Shown: piece by piece, positions 32,540 to 41,084 of the stretch
How positions within the stretch are numbered: position 1 is the stretch's first letter
Layout: every line of letters begins with the position of its first letter
Source of the DNA: Ixodes scapularis
Taxonomy: Eukaryota > Arthropoda > Arachnida > Ixodida > Ixodidae
Assembly: GCF_016920785.2 (NCBI RefSeq)
Contig: NW_024609958.1
Coordinates: 1-64,000 of the forward strand
Length of the DNA: 64,000 bases
Direction: 5' to 3'
Position numbers and translations under genes: made by a program
The notes under the pieces: model-generated
Database searches by the model: none
What the model was told of the DNA's origin: nothing
Seen by the model: the letters and a program-made list of their open reading frames with translations, nothing else

Positions 32540-32890
32540 GACACGCTGTTTACAAACAAGCCCGCGTTTGCCTACACAAGGCGTGCGCAGAAACCGAATT
32601 CGCGTGAAGTGAAGCGTCTGCGCATGCGCGGTGCCGTTAACATCGCCACCGCAGCTGCGTGACGTCAGGGCCGCGTGTTGGTCTACTCACCAGCAGGTGG
32701 CTATGACGTCACGCAGCTGCGGTGGCGCTGCTGTCGTCTCGGCACATCCGTAGACACTGACGCGGATCAGGTTTTTTGCGCAGTGTCCACCCCTGGTGTG
32801 GGAACATGCTAAGTTGTTTGTAAAAAGATCTCACCAGCATATTGCTGACAAACAAGTCCGCGTGTGTTGTGGGCACTGCGTTAGTTCCAC
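32540..32890. repeat. Inverted repeat with GACGTCA hairpin
   Basis: The arms GCCACCGCAGCTGCGTGACG (about 32646) and its complement (ending about 32726) flank a 35-bp loop. Outer segments AAACAAGCCCGCGT and ACAAACAAGTCCGCGT are repeated around it. Foldback-like, no TSD determined. Confidence 0.6.
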
Positions 32891-33704
32891 GTGCCGGTGT
32901 ATACACCTCTGCAAGAAACACCCGGCCACAAAACAAGCAAAAAAAACCTTTTTCGAGCCCATTTGAGCTATAATGTCTCAATGGCGTTCCTGTTGACCCT
33001 AACCGAGTGGACTTGACTTGGATAGAAGCAGCCTGCATGGGCCAAATATCAGATATTGCTCCCGGCTAGATTCTCGCCTTTCGCCACTCTTTTTGTGTTT
33101 CATGGTGTATGCATCATCATCATCATCATTTATTATTCCCTGAAGGCCCAAGGGGCATTATGCAAGGGAGTGAACACTTTAAAAAAAAAAAAAAAAAAAA
33201 AAAACAATTGATCTACAAGAACACGCTGTAATCTAGTTATGGGTCAGAAAAAATAAGCTAATGGCTGCAGAAAATTTCTTAGTATCAGATAAGGAAACAA
33301 TTACGTCAGGTCGTGAGTTCCAGTCGTCAATGGCCAATGGTAAAGTAGTCATTTGGTTAGTGACGGTGGACGATGAAATCGGACGGAGTTTACAAGAATG
33401 GTCGAGACTAGGGAAAATGCGGTAAGGAGGTGATAACAAACTTTTTCTGAGATGACTGTTGTAATAAAAGATCGGATGAAGAAGAGAAAGACGAGACATC
33501 CTGCGGCGGTGAGAAAGAGTGTCGAGGTTAGCTGATTGGCGAAATCCTGATATGGTTGCGTAAAGGGAATAGTCCGATTAAATAAAATGGAGGCTCTGCT
33601 TTGAACGGATTCCAGGTTGTTAGTCAGGTATGCCTGCCACGGCGACCATATGGAAGAAGCGAATTCTAGTTTAGTTCTGATTAAGGTAGTATAAGCTAGT
33701 TGTT

Positions 33705-34052
33705 TTACGGGGGATGTAGCAATTGTCTGAGGTTACGGCGAAGAAATCCGAGAGTGCGGTTAGCATAGGCGATGACAGATGTTATATGGGTGGTCCATGA
33801 CAGGTCAGATGTCAGATGAATTCCGAGATATTTATACAATGAACAAGCAGTTACTGGGATGCCAGAAAGGTGGTAAGAGGAGGATAGAACATGTGAACTG
33901 CGAGAAAAAGATAGCGATTTACATTTATTATAGTTTAAAGCCATTTGCCCTTTATGACACCACTGCATAATGAGTTGGAGATTGTTTTGCAAGATTAGTT
34001 GATAGCGGCGTGAATGAATCGGTCTATAGATCACACAGTCATCGGCGAACAA
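33705..34052 (-). pseudogene. CR1 ORF2 fragment: RT FADD motif and thumb
   Basis: Begins MFADDCVIY, the catalytic FADD box of reverse transcriptase, then LNYNKCK, KYLGIHLTSDLSW (the conserved YLG-hD segment) and ANRTLGFLRRN, as in CR1 and Jockey-group RT C-termini. Separated from the preceding RT part (34119-34544) by a frameshift near 34060-34120. Inactive fragment. Confidence 0.85.
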
Positions 34053-34118
34053 ACGTACTTCAGAAGTGATGCCATGGTGAATTTAGATTAAAAAAAGAAG
34101 AGGGCCAAAAACGCTTCC

Positions 34119-34544
34119 CTAAGGGACGCCAGACGTTACTGTGTTTTTGGTAGATTTTATATTGTTAATAGAAGTGTACTGTGTGTGATTAGTGAGGAAT
34201 TCAGAAATCGAATTGACTACAGAGGGGTGAAGAATAATATCTTTTAGTTTCATTAAAAGACGTTGATGAGGGACTTTGTCAAATGCTTTGGAGAAGTCAA
34301 TGAAGATGGCGTCAATTTGAACATTGAAATCTAAATTTGAGTAAACTTCAGTTAGAAATGCTGTTAGCTGAGTTTCGCATGAGTAGGACTTGCGAAATCC
34401 GTGCTGGTGCTTAAAAAGGAGGTTATGAGTGTCTAGAAAGTTTATTATGTTAGAATAGAGAATGTGCTCCAAGATGAAAAAAACCAGCTGAACTAAGGAA
34501 AAGGTAGAGATAGAAAGAAAGACACCCGGTCGCTGGACTACCAA
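34119..34544 (-). pseudogene. CR1 ORF2 fragment: RT core (fingers and palm)
   Basis: From EHILYSN, HQHGFRKSYSCETQL (RT box 2) to IDAIFIDFSKAFDKVPH (box A with catalytic Asp) and VTSGVP. The first ~25 residues of the open frame derive from the palindromic insertion, so the real RT sequence starts at ILEHILYSN and continues the frame broken off at 34785. Confidence 0.85.
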
Positions 34545-34774
34545 CTGTTTTTATATAAACCTCCTCTTCATCTTCTTCCTCTCCTTCTGCATAATTCCTT
34601 CTTATTATGCATTATGAATTATGCAGAAGGAGAGGAAGAAGATGAAGAGGAGGTTTATATAAAAACAGTTGGTAGTCCAGCGATCGGGTGTCTTTCTTTC
34701 TATCTCTACCTTTTCCTTAGTTCAGCTGGTTTTTTTCATAATGAGTAACCAACTAGCTCAGATTACACCAATCG
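34474..34774. mobile_element. Near-perfect palindromic insertion in CR1 RT, 10-bp TSD
   Basis: Arms of 124 bp (34474-34597 and 34616-34739) are complementary with a single mismatch (GGT versus GAT near 34530) around an 18-base loop. A further 35 bp (34740-34774) lies outside the palindrome. The whole is flanked by GTGCTCCAAG at 34464-34473 and 34775-34784, a 10-bp duplication of CR1 sequence. Retroposed SINE-like origin with an inverted duplication, or a foldback element, are both possible. Confidence 0.85.
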
Positions 34775-35197
34775 GTGCTCCAAGAGTTTGCATGAAACGC
34801 TGGTGAGCGAAATGGGACGATAGTTGCTGATGAGTTGGCGATCGCCTGTTTTATGAACGGGTATGACGCTAGCAACTTTCCAATCGGATGGAACTTCAGA
34901 GAGTCTAAGAGATTGAGAGAATATGTTGCAGAGGAAAGTGGAAGAAATGTGTTTAGTGTTTATTAATACCTTAGACTTAATTTGGTCATCTCCGGAGCTC
35001 GAGGACACCTTTAGTTGATCTATAGCCTTAAGTACTCCAATACGGTCAATTACGATAGGATCCACAAGAGGGTGAATGGGTTGGCACGAATCGGGAATAT
35101 TTAGCAAGTGCCCTTTAGTAAAGATGGAGCAGAAGAAATTATTAATAGCAAGAGCGCCACGTTTTTTCAGAAAGTGGAAGTCCGTCGTCATATACAA
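34763..35197 (-). pseudogene. CR1 ORF2 fragment: N-terminal RT region
   Basis: Contains SSSGDDQIKSKVL (typical SSPGPDGI-like segment), WKVASVIPVHKTGDRQLISNYRPISLTS and SCKLLEH, the standard RT box 0-1 sequence. It stops where the palindromic element entered, and the missing continuation begins at 34463. Confidence 0.85.
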
Positions 35198-35879
35198 ATT
35201 GCAAAGGCAGTGAAAGTGACGGATTGATTATTTTCCAAAACTTCCTTGGTTTGATGGTTAGTAGGTTGGGGAGGTCGATACTATAGAATTCGGCTTTGGC
35301 GTGATTTATTGCGGATTTATAAGCCCTAGCGCATTCGTAGTAGGCGTTTCAAGAAGCCGTAGTGTTGACAGCCTTAGTCCGCTTATAGAGTCTTTTTTTC
35401 CTATTGGATTGACTATGAATTGTTTTAATGTACCAAGGGTTAGTGTTATCAGATATAATACGGGTCAGTGGAATAAAGTGTTCGATTAGGTAGATCATTT
35501 TATCTTTGAATAGAGTCCACGTTTCATTAACCGTTCTTTCCCAAAAGTTATCCGAGAAAGTATGATAAAAATCTTCGAGGTTCGAGTTGATTGATGTGTA
35601 ATCAGCTCTCGCGTAATTGCGAATGAATTTGCAGTAATGTGATCTACGAGGAGCAGAGTGAGAAAGAGTTAAATCGATGACGAGATGGTCACTAATGCAG
35701 GGTGAATACGTGATGTTACTGAAGAGTGAGGGGTCTTGGCTTAAGCATAAGTCGAGTATATTGCTACAGTGATTAGTAATCCTATTAGGCTGAGTGATAA
35801 CATTTGAAAAGTTGAAATCTAAACAAAATTATATAAATTCTTGAGACAATGCGCAACTAGAAGAGAGGGCAAACCAGTC

Positions 35880-36178
35880 AATGTTCGGGTAATTGAAATC
35901 ACCAAATAGAGTAACAAAGGCGTTAGGGTATTTAGTTATGATTTCAGAAAGACACTTATATAGCTTGGTAACAAATTATCACTATCTGGCGGTCTATAGC
36001 ACACAGCCACTATTACGGGGGGCGTCGTAGCGACGTACACACAAACAAGAATTTGATTTTTTATAGCTAAAAGCACACCTCCCCCCCCCCTCCCCCCCCC
36101 CCCTCCCAGCGGATCTATCACACCTATACACACGAAAGTTTGGATACAAAGGAAAAAGTTCAGTATCAGATATATCAA
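35880..36178 (-). pseudogene. CR1 ORF2 fragment: endonuclease region
   Basis: GVLLAIKN, VAVCYRPPDSDNLL and, after a frameshift, YPNAFVTLFGDFNYPNIDW, the GDFN box of apurinic-type endonucleases. A GGGGGRGGGG insertion in the reading frame reflects a C/G-run at 36080-36105, absent from functional relatives. Confidence 0.7.
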
Positions 36179-36371
36179 GGCTTAGCTACGTCTCGGTAAG
36201 AATAAGAAAATCTTCGTTGCATGCCTCAACCAAAGAAACCACATCATCTCTTTTTGGTATGAAGCTTCTAATGTTAGTAAATAAAATAGACTTATAAGAA
36301 GGTTTGCTAGATATACCACGGCGTTTTGCAGGTTGATTGGGTGACGAAAAACGAAATGAACGCTGGCATTG

Positions 36372-36617
36372 CTATGCACTTTTTTTTTCCTTCACGGCAC
36401 CAAGAGCCGCGTCAAATACATAACACTTATTATCTAAAAACAGCTTATCGTGAAGCAGCTTGTAAGTCGTGCCTTTAGGCTTGGCAAAATCAAGAAGTTG
36501 ACGGCGCGCAAGTCCGACAGAAATGGGAAAATCTTCACTGATAGCTACGCGTGTCCCTTTGAGCTTAAATGCCGACGAAAGAATGCCCTCTTTATTCTTA
36601 AAGGATGAAAACTTCAC
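36372..36617 (-). pseudogene. CR1 ORF1 C-terminal RNA-binding region
   Basis: KFSSFKNKEGIL, GTRVAISEDFP, GLARRQLLDFAK and YVFDAALGAV are arranged like the C-terminal domain of L1/CR1 ORF1 proteins that bind nucleic acid. The frame from the coiled-coil part (36788-37432) reaches it only after a frameshift near 36635-36650. Confidence 0.65.
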
Positions 36618-36787
36618 AATTATAGGGCGACATTCTGTGGATTGAACGCTCCCAAGCGCTGCGCTCTTTCAATTTTGCTTGATTCGACATTTACGCCTAG
36701 GTTTCCGGAACACAGGCCAGTTACAAAGCCCTCCGACTGGGCCCACGTTTCCCTATCGGTGTCAGTGACGCCAAAAATAGAAGGTTG

Positions 36788-37432
36788 TTACGACGGGATC
36801 TGGCCCTCCGCGTCGTCACAACGAGTTTTCAGCTGCGAAAGTTCTTTTAGAACTGTAGTAAGCTGAGGTTCGGTAGGTGTGACGCTACCGATTTCCTTCT
36901 GCTTTAGTAAGTCGAGTTCAGTTGTTAGGTTGCTAACGCGTTCTTCTAGAGCGGAAGCAGATTTTTCGCTTTCTATATTTTTCCGTGTTAGTAGGTTTAC
37001 CTCTTGTTGCAGCAGAGCAAGGCTACTCTGAAGCTTCGCGACTGTCTGCACAAGCGCAAGGAATTCATCCCCTTGTTGCTTGCTCATAGGGCCTGGGTTC
37101 ATCTCTACATCCCCAGACATCAAAAGCAACAAAGCTCTAAAAGATTCAATACATGCTCTAAAAGATTCAATACAAGCTCCGGGGCATGGAAGCACAACTA
37201 GGCAAACATAATTCGACCTAAAACAGTGGCAAGGTTTACGACTACTAACCTGCGGCAAGACGAAAAACATGAGCCACCTCATCGCTGCAAATCTTCCATG
37301 CCCACTGGCGCGCTGTAGCCGGGGGGGTCCCTTTGTAGGCGCTTCCGTTGATGTCGCTGCGGATGGCGTAGCACGAGCGAAGTTCTCTGAGATCTTGATC
37401 CCAGCATATTCCCGATCACATTTAAAAAGCAC
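36788..37432 (-). CDS. CR1 ORF1 N-terminal part with 2A ribosome-skipping motif
   Basis: 214 codons. Residues ~1-110 form a leader with a hydrophobic, signal-like segment (MRWLMFFVLPQ, VCLVVLPCPG). Then LLLLMSGDVEMNPGP encodes a canonical 2A consensus, D-V-E-x-N-P-G-P, at about 37088-37130, immediately followed by MSK and a long coiled coil (heptads from SLALLQQEVNLL to ELSQLKTRC). 2A motifs make the ribosome skip the Gly-Pro bond and are known at the start of some CR1-type retrotransposons. A 21-bp tandem duplication (37136-37177) lengthens the sequence just before the motif. The downstream RNA-binding part is out of frame, so the copy itself is damaged. Confidence 0.8.
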   Translation of the reverse strand: MLFKCDREYAGIKISENFARATPSAATSTEAPTKGPPRLQRASGHGRFAAMRWLMFFVLPQVSSRKPCHCFRSNYVCLVVLPCPGACIESFRACIESFRALLLLMSGDVEMNPGPMSKQQGDEFLALVQTVAKLQSSLALLQQEVNLLTRKNIESEKSASALEERVSNLTTELDLLKQKEIGSVTPTEPQLTTVLKELSQLKTRCDDAEGQIPS

Positions 37433-37516
37433 TGTACCACATAAAAAAAGGTCGGTGCATAGGTGTATAAGGCTGCATAAATTTCCGTAGAACTACATGT
37501 AGGTGGTACAAGAAAT

Positions 37517-37553
37517 GTGTGTGTGTGTGTGTGTGTGTGTCTGGGGGGGGGGG
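37517..37553. repeat. (TG)n microsatellite and G-run
   Basis: Twelve TG repeats, then CTG and an 11-12-base G-run. Confidence 0.95.
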
Positions 37554-37792
37554 GCGGTCACCTTTTAGATTCGCGTGAACTGCCCGTGCCGCCGAGGACG
37601 CGAGCTCGGCCGCTGTCCAGCGCGATGAGCGAAGGTTTTGCAATCACGGCTGCCGGAGCGGCGTCTATCGCCATTTCAATCAGACAGGAAAAAGCGCGTC
37701 GCGATGAAGCAAGCAAACGAGCAGACCAGCAGATAAGATATTGCTGCAGAAACTATTATTGTTGGTTGTCTATAAATTGCGATAGCATTCAT

Positions 37793-37978
37793 CTATACTC
37801 CGTTTCACCTTATGTTGTACCGCAGCGAAGGCTAGAAGCGCGAGCTCATAGCGTTGACAGCTGCCAACAGCTGCCCTTTGGTGCACGGGAGCTTGTGCCG
37901 CCGAGATGTGCCCTAGAGCAAGGAGCTCGCGCATGTAGCCTTTCCTGCGGTACAACACAAGGTGAAACAGAGTATAGC
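37793..37978. repeat. Short foldback element
   Basis: Left TATACTCCGTTTCACCTTAT and right ATAAGGTG-like complement (ACACAAGGTGAAACAGAGTATA) are inverted over ~40 bp, including TTGTACCGCAG and AGGCTAGAAGCGCGAGCTC. TA dinucleotides border both ends. About 186 bp. Confidence 0.65.
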
Positions 37979-37982
37979 TATG

Positions 37983-38175
37983 GACAACCTCAAGGACGAC
38001 GTTCTAGAAGACGACATCAAAGACGATTTCTAGGGCGATCTCAAGGGCGACGTCTAGAGCAACCTTTAGGGCAATCTTAAGGACGACCTCAAGGGCGACG
38101 TCCTAGAGAACGACGTCAAAGACGACATCTAGGACGACCTCAAGGACGAACTCTAGGATTACGTCAAGGACGATA
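37983..38175. repeat. GACGACNTC/TAGGGC minisatellite
   Basis: Roughly 15-bp units such as AAGGACGACCTC, AAGGGCGACGTCTAG and GAAGACGACATCAAAG alternate for nearly 200 bp. Units are related but not identical. Confidence 0.7.
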
Positions 38176-38176
38176 T

Positions 38177-38640
38177 TGTGAGGGCCGGTGGTAGGCCCCA
38201 AGAAGAAAGAACAGGTTGAAGATTAAGATAACTGTTTATTACGGAGAAGGAAGGTATGGTCTGAGTCAGTGGGACGGGTAAAAGCAACTGGAAGAGAAGA
38301 ACGCGGGTTCGGAAAATCTCGAGGCGTAGAGGCAATGACAGCGGGGCAGGGGCGAGGGTGAGGCTAGTTTATAGGGTGAGGGATAAGGTTACAGCTGCGG
38401 CGAAGAAGTCTGCTGACGGGGCTTGCGAGCAGACTCGACTTGGCTAGTGTTTACATTTGGGCGATGGGTAGAGCTGAGGGCGAGAAAAACGGACGGTCGG
38501 TTTGAGCGGCGAGGGCTTTTTGGCTCTAGAGAACTCGGGTTGCGGGGAGAAATTTGGAAGGAAAGAACGGAGCGGGGGCGGCAGAGGGAATGGAAGGATA
38601 ACCAATGGCTACGGTTAACATATGCTCACAATGTCAAGGT
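38177..38640. mobile_element. Possible solo LTR
   Basis: Begins TGTGAGGGCC and ends GCTCACA, so has the 5'-TG...CA-3' border with short inverted ends TGTGAG/CTCACA, at a plausible LTR length of 464 bp. No clear TSD (GATAT versus ATGTC) and no internal retroviral sequence, so this is tentative. Confidence 0.35.
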
Positions 38641-39060
38641 CGTGAGTTCCTTCGAAGAGGATGCGGATGTGACGGAGTGAAAATGTGAGCTGAAATGGTC
38701 TACTGCGCATACCCACCACGCAACGCATTAGGAGGCCGGTGTTGTCTTTGTGACGTCACTCCCGTGACCAAGTTTCCGTGACATCGATATCCAAGCTTTG
38801 CACTTCATTCCAAGCTCGGAGAAAGACTTCGGTCTACGTGAAAACTGTAAACTATTACGTGAGCGACAAAGCGAATGCTACTGGAATGATTGTTTTATTT
38901 TACGATGAGGTTAAATGCCGCCGCTCGCTCAGCCAGGTTAATCGACAAAGCTCTCAGCTTTAGAAAATATCTTTGCAAGGAAAGATAGCCGAAAGGCATG
39001 CATATTTGTCGCCCGGAAATGACGTGATTCATGACCTCCACGACAGGACTCGTACATGGA
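38641..39060. other. Intronic sequence before the LINE, no gene seen
   Basis: No domain-bearing ORF. Its last eight bases TACATGGA are the left TSD of the full-length LINE. Confidence 0.5.
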
Positions 39061-39326
39061 TAGAAGAAGACGACGACAGCCTGGCGTCTTGCTCTCATTT
39101 CGTGTTCCGAATATTTAGCCCCGACACCTGGCTTTCGAGTTTCACCTATTGAAATATTCGTGCAGACCGTGGTTTTGAGGCTTCCAGCTCCCGTTTCACA
39201 TCATATCATCGGTTGTATGTCTTAATTTTTCGGATTACCAGCGATCTACAGTTCCTAGGCTTCGGTAGCCCCGTTAAGCCTTGCGTCGTCAGCGCCTGAC
39301 GCCTGACTTCAGAAACCCGCCCAGCA

Positions 39327-41084
39327 ATGGATGCCACCGAACTGGAACCGACGGCCTCGACATGTGTAGGCCCGTCGGCTGCTGAAGCTACCTTCGACAC
39401 CGAGTCGATGCACTACTCCGACGAATTTCACCAGGCAGAAGACCCGAACGAGTGGTGGATCACGCCCCGCAAGTCCAGGAACCAACGCACCCTGCCGCGC
39501 CAGGTAAATGAGCTCCATACGGTGGTGGTGCCAATTCCGCATAGCCTGCAACTCCAAGACATCAAACGGTACGATCTCCTCCCTTTCTTCCTGGCCGCAG
39601 CCTCCCTGCCACCTCACGCTAGTGAAGAGGTAAATATCGACGTCCGCCTCCAACAAAGAGTCATACTCCTTAAAACCGCCTTTGAAAGTTCAGCACGTCG
39701 CCTCAGCCAAACTAAACGCATTCGTGTCAGGAATCACCTCCATGAAATCAGCCCCTACCTAGCCGCCCCGATAAATTCCTGCAAAGGGGTCATCCACGGT
39801 GTAGAAGCGGGACTCACAACCAATGACCTCATGCACTCTCTTGAAAGCTTTCAAACCACCATTATCACCGCACGCATGATGGGGGACACTGAGTCAGTCC
39901 TTATCACGTTCGAAGGAGCCAACGTCCCCCGCACCATCCTCTTTCGCCGGGCAACCTACCGGTGTCACCCACACCGCCCACGTGCCCTGAGATGTGAGAA
40001 GTGCCGTATGTACGGCCACCGGACCTTTAATTGCCCAGAGAGCCCAACATTTTGGAGATGCCCCACATGCGCCGCGCAAATACCTCACCAACAAGCCTCT
40101 CACGCTTGCTCCCCTCGGTGCTACCACTGCGGGGGTGAACACTCTTCCTTCGACTCGACTTGCCCGGTCCAGCGCCAAAAAGATCAAGCCAGCATGAAGG
40201 CGGCATACGAACATCGTGTGCATCTCCGAAAAACCCTTCCACGTAATATGCAAAAGCCCCCAGCTTACCCCGTGCAGACTGCGAACAAAAAGCAATCGGC
40301 GGCTCAACACAAGACGGAGCTGAGTTCCTCAAACTCATATCAACCACCATCCTTAAACAAGTACCATCTAGAGGCACAAGCGCAACTGAAAGCATCACTC
40401 CGCAACGCGCAAAAACCGACAGAATCGCAAACCCGTAAGGGAATGTTACCTGCAACGGCCACCTGGGGGCACGCCTCTGCGGGCTTCTCAACGACTCCAC
40501 GTTCACCGTCATCCCAGACTGAAGACTTACCACAACAACGGTCACTTCTGCACCCTGCCGACCTAACAACATCTCAACCAAAGTCTGGCATAGTCTCCCA
40601 AGAACCGAAGACCACACGAGCAAACCTCACAGAACCAGCACCATCGCCGCCATCGATAGGTGCTCCTGCTCCATCACTTACTCCCTCTCCCTGCAAGCGT
40701 TCACCTGCACTCACTTCGCTTACTCCCCCCGTCTATGATTCTCCTAACTACCAACGACACATGGAGCATGAACTCATAATGTTAAAAGAACGACTAACCC
40801 CATGTGAAGAACAAATCGCCCAACTCACAGAACGTATAGCCAACATCGAAACACTAGTGTCCAACATATTAGGCACAGTAAACCCTCTCGTATCCCGCAT
40901 TGAAGAACTGACAAAGGCGGTAGCATCCCTCGAAAAAGCTGTCGGTATGCTCTCTGCATCACCCATACCCATGGAAGCAACATCCCAATCTCTTAAAAGA
41001 CCCCTTTCTCCTGAATCCACTGAACACGCCTGTTCCCTTCAAAGGGCACACCCTCCTGCCCCCTCCTCAGTCACGACCTCATAA
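39327..41084 (+). CDS. LINE ORF1: gag-like RNA-binding protein with zinc knuckles
   Basis: 585 codons, intact. Residues ~1-220 include an RRM/gag-like N-terminal half without an obvious motif. Then come three zinc knuckles: CEKCRMYGHRTFNC (~223, C-x2-C-x4-H-x4-C), CPTC...H...HAC (~244) and CYHCGGEHSSFDSTC (~263). A long Ser/Pro/Thr/Gln-rich linker follows, then a coiled coil near 480-550 (EERIxxLTERIANIE-like heptads), a common multimerisation element. ORF1p is expected to coat the LINE RNA. It ends in TAATG, so its stop overlaps the ORF2 start by one base, suggesting termination-reinitiation. The start ATG at 39327 is the first in a long open frame. Confidence 0.9.
   Translation: MDATELEPTASTCVGPSAAEATFDTESMHYSDEFHQAEDPNEWWITPRKSRNQRTLPRQVNELHTVVVPIPHSLQLQDIKRYDLLPFFLAAASLPPHASEEVNIDVRLQQRVILLKTAFESSARRLSQTKRIRVRNHLHEISPYLAAPINSCKGVIHGVEAGLTTNDLMHSLESFQTTIITARMMGDTESVLITFEGANVPRTILFRRATYRCHPHRPRALRCEKCRMYGHRTFNCPESPTFWRCPTCAAQIPHQQASHACSPRCYHCGGEHSSFDSTCPVQRQKDQASMKAAYEHRVHLRKTLPRNMQKPPAYPVQTANKKQSAAQHKTELSSSNSYQPPSLNKYHLEAQAQLKASLRNAQKPTESQTRKGMLPATATWGHASAGFSTTPRSPSSQTEDLPQQRSLLHPADLTTSQPKSGIVSQEPKTTRANLTEPAPSPPSIGAPAPSLTPSPCKRSPALTSLTPPVYDSPNYQRHMEHELIMLKERLTPCEEQIAQLTERIANIETLVSNILGTVNPLVSRIEELTKAVASLEKAVGMLSASPIPMEATSQSLKRPLSPESTEHACSLQRAHPPAPSSVTTS

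Larger units (their letters stand above)
33115..37440 (-). mobile_element. CR1-group non-LTR retrotransposon, degenerate
   Basis: Order on the minus strand: ORF1 with 2A motif and coiled coil (from about 37432), ORF1 C-terminal domain (36617-36372), ORF2 endonuclease pieces (GDFNYPNIDW near 35900, YRPPDSD near 35990), RT palm and fingers (35197-34119, 34052-33705, including FADD) and a 3' UTR ending AATAAATGATGATG at about 33115. The (ATG)n-like tail without A-tail is typical of CR1/L2. Frameshifts, a G-run expansion at 36080-36105 and a 301-bp insertion (34474-34774) make it inactive. Confidence 0.85.
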
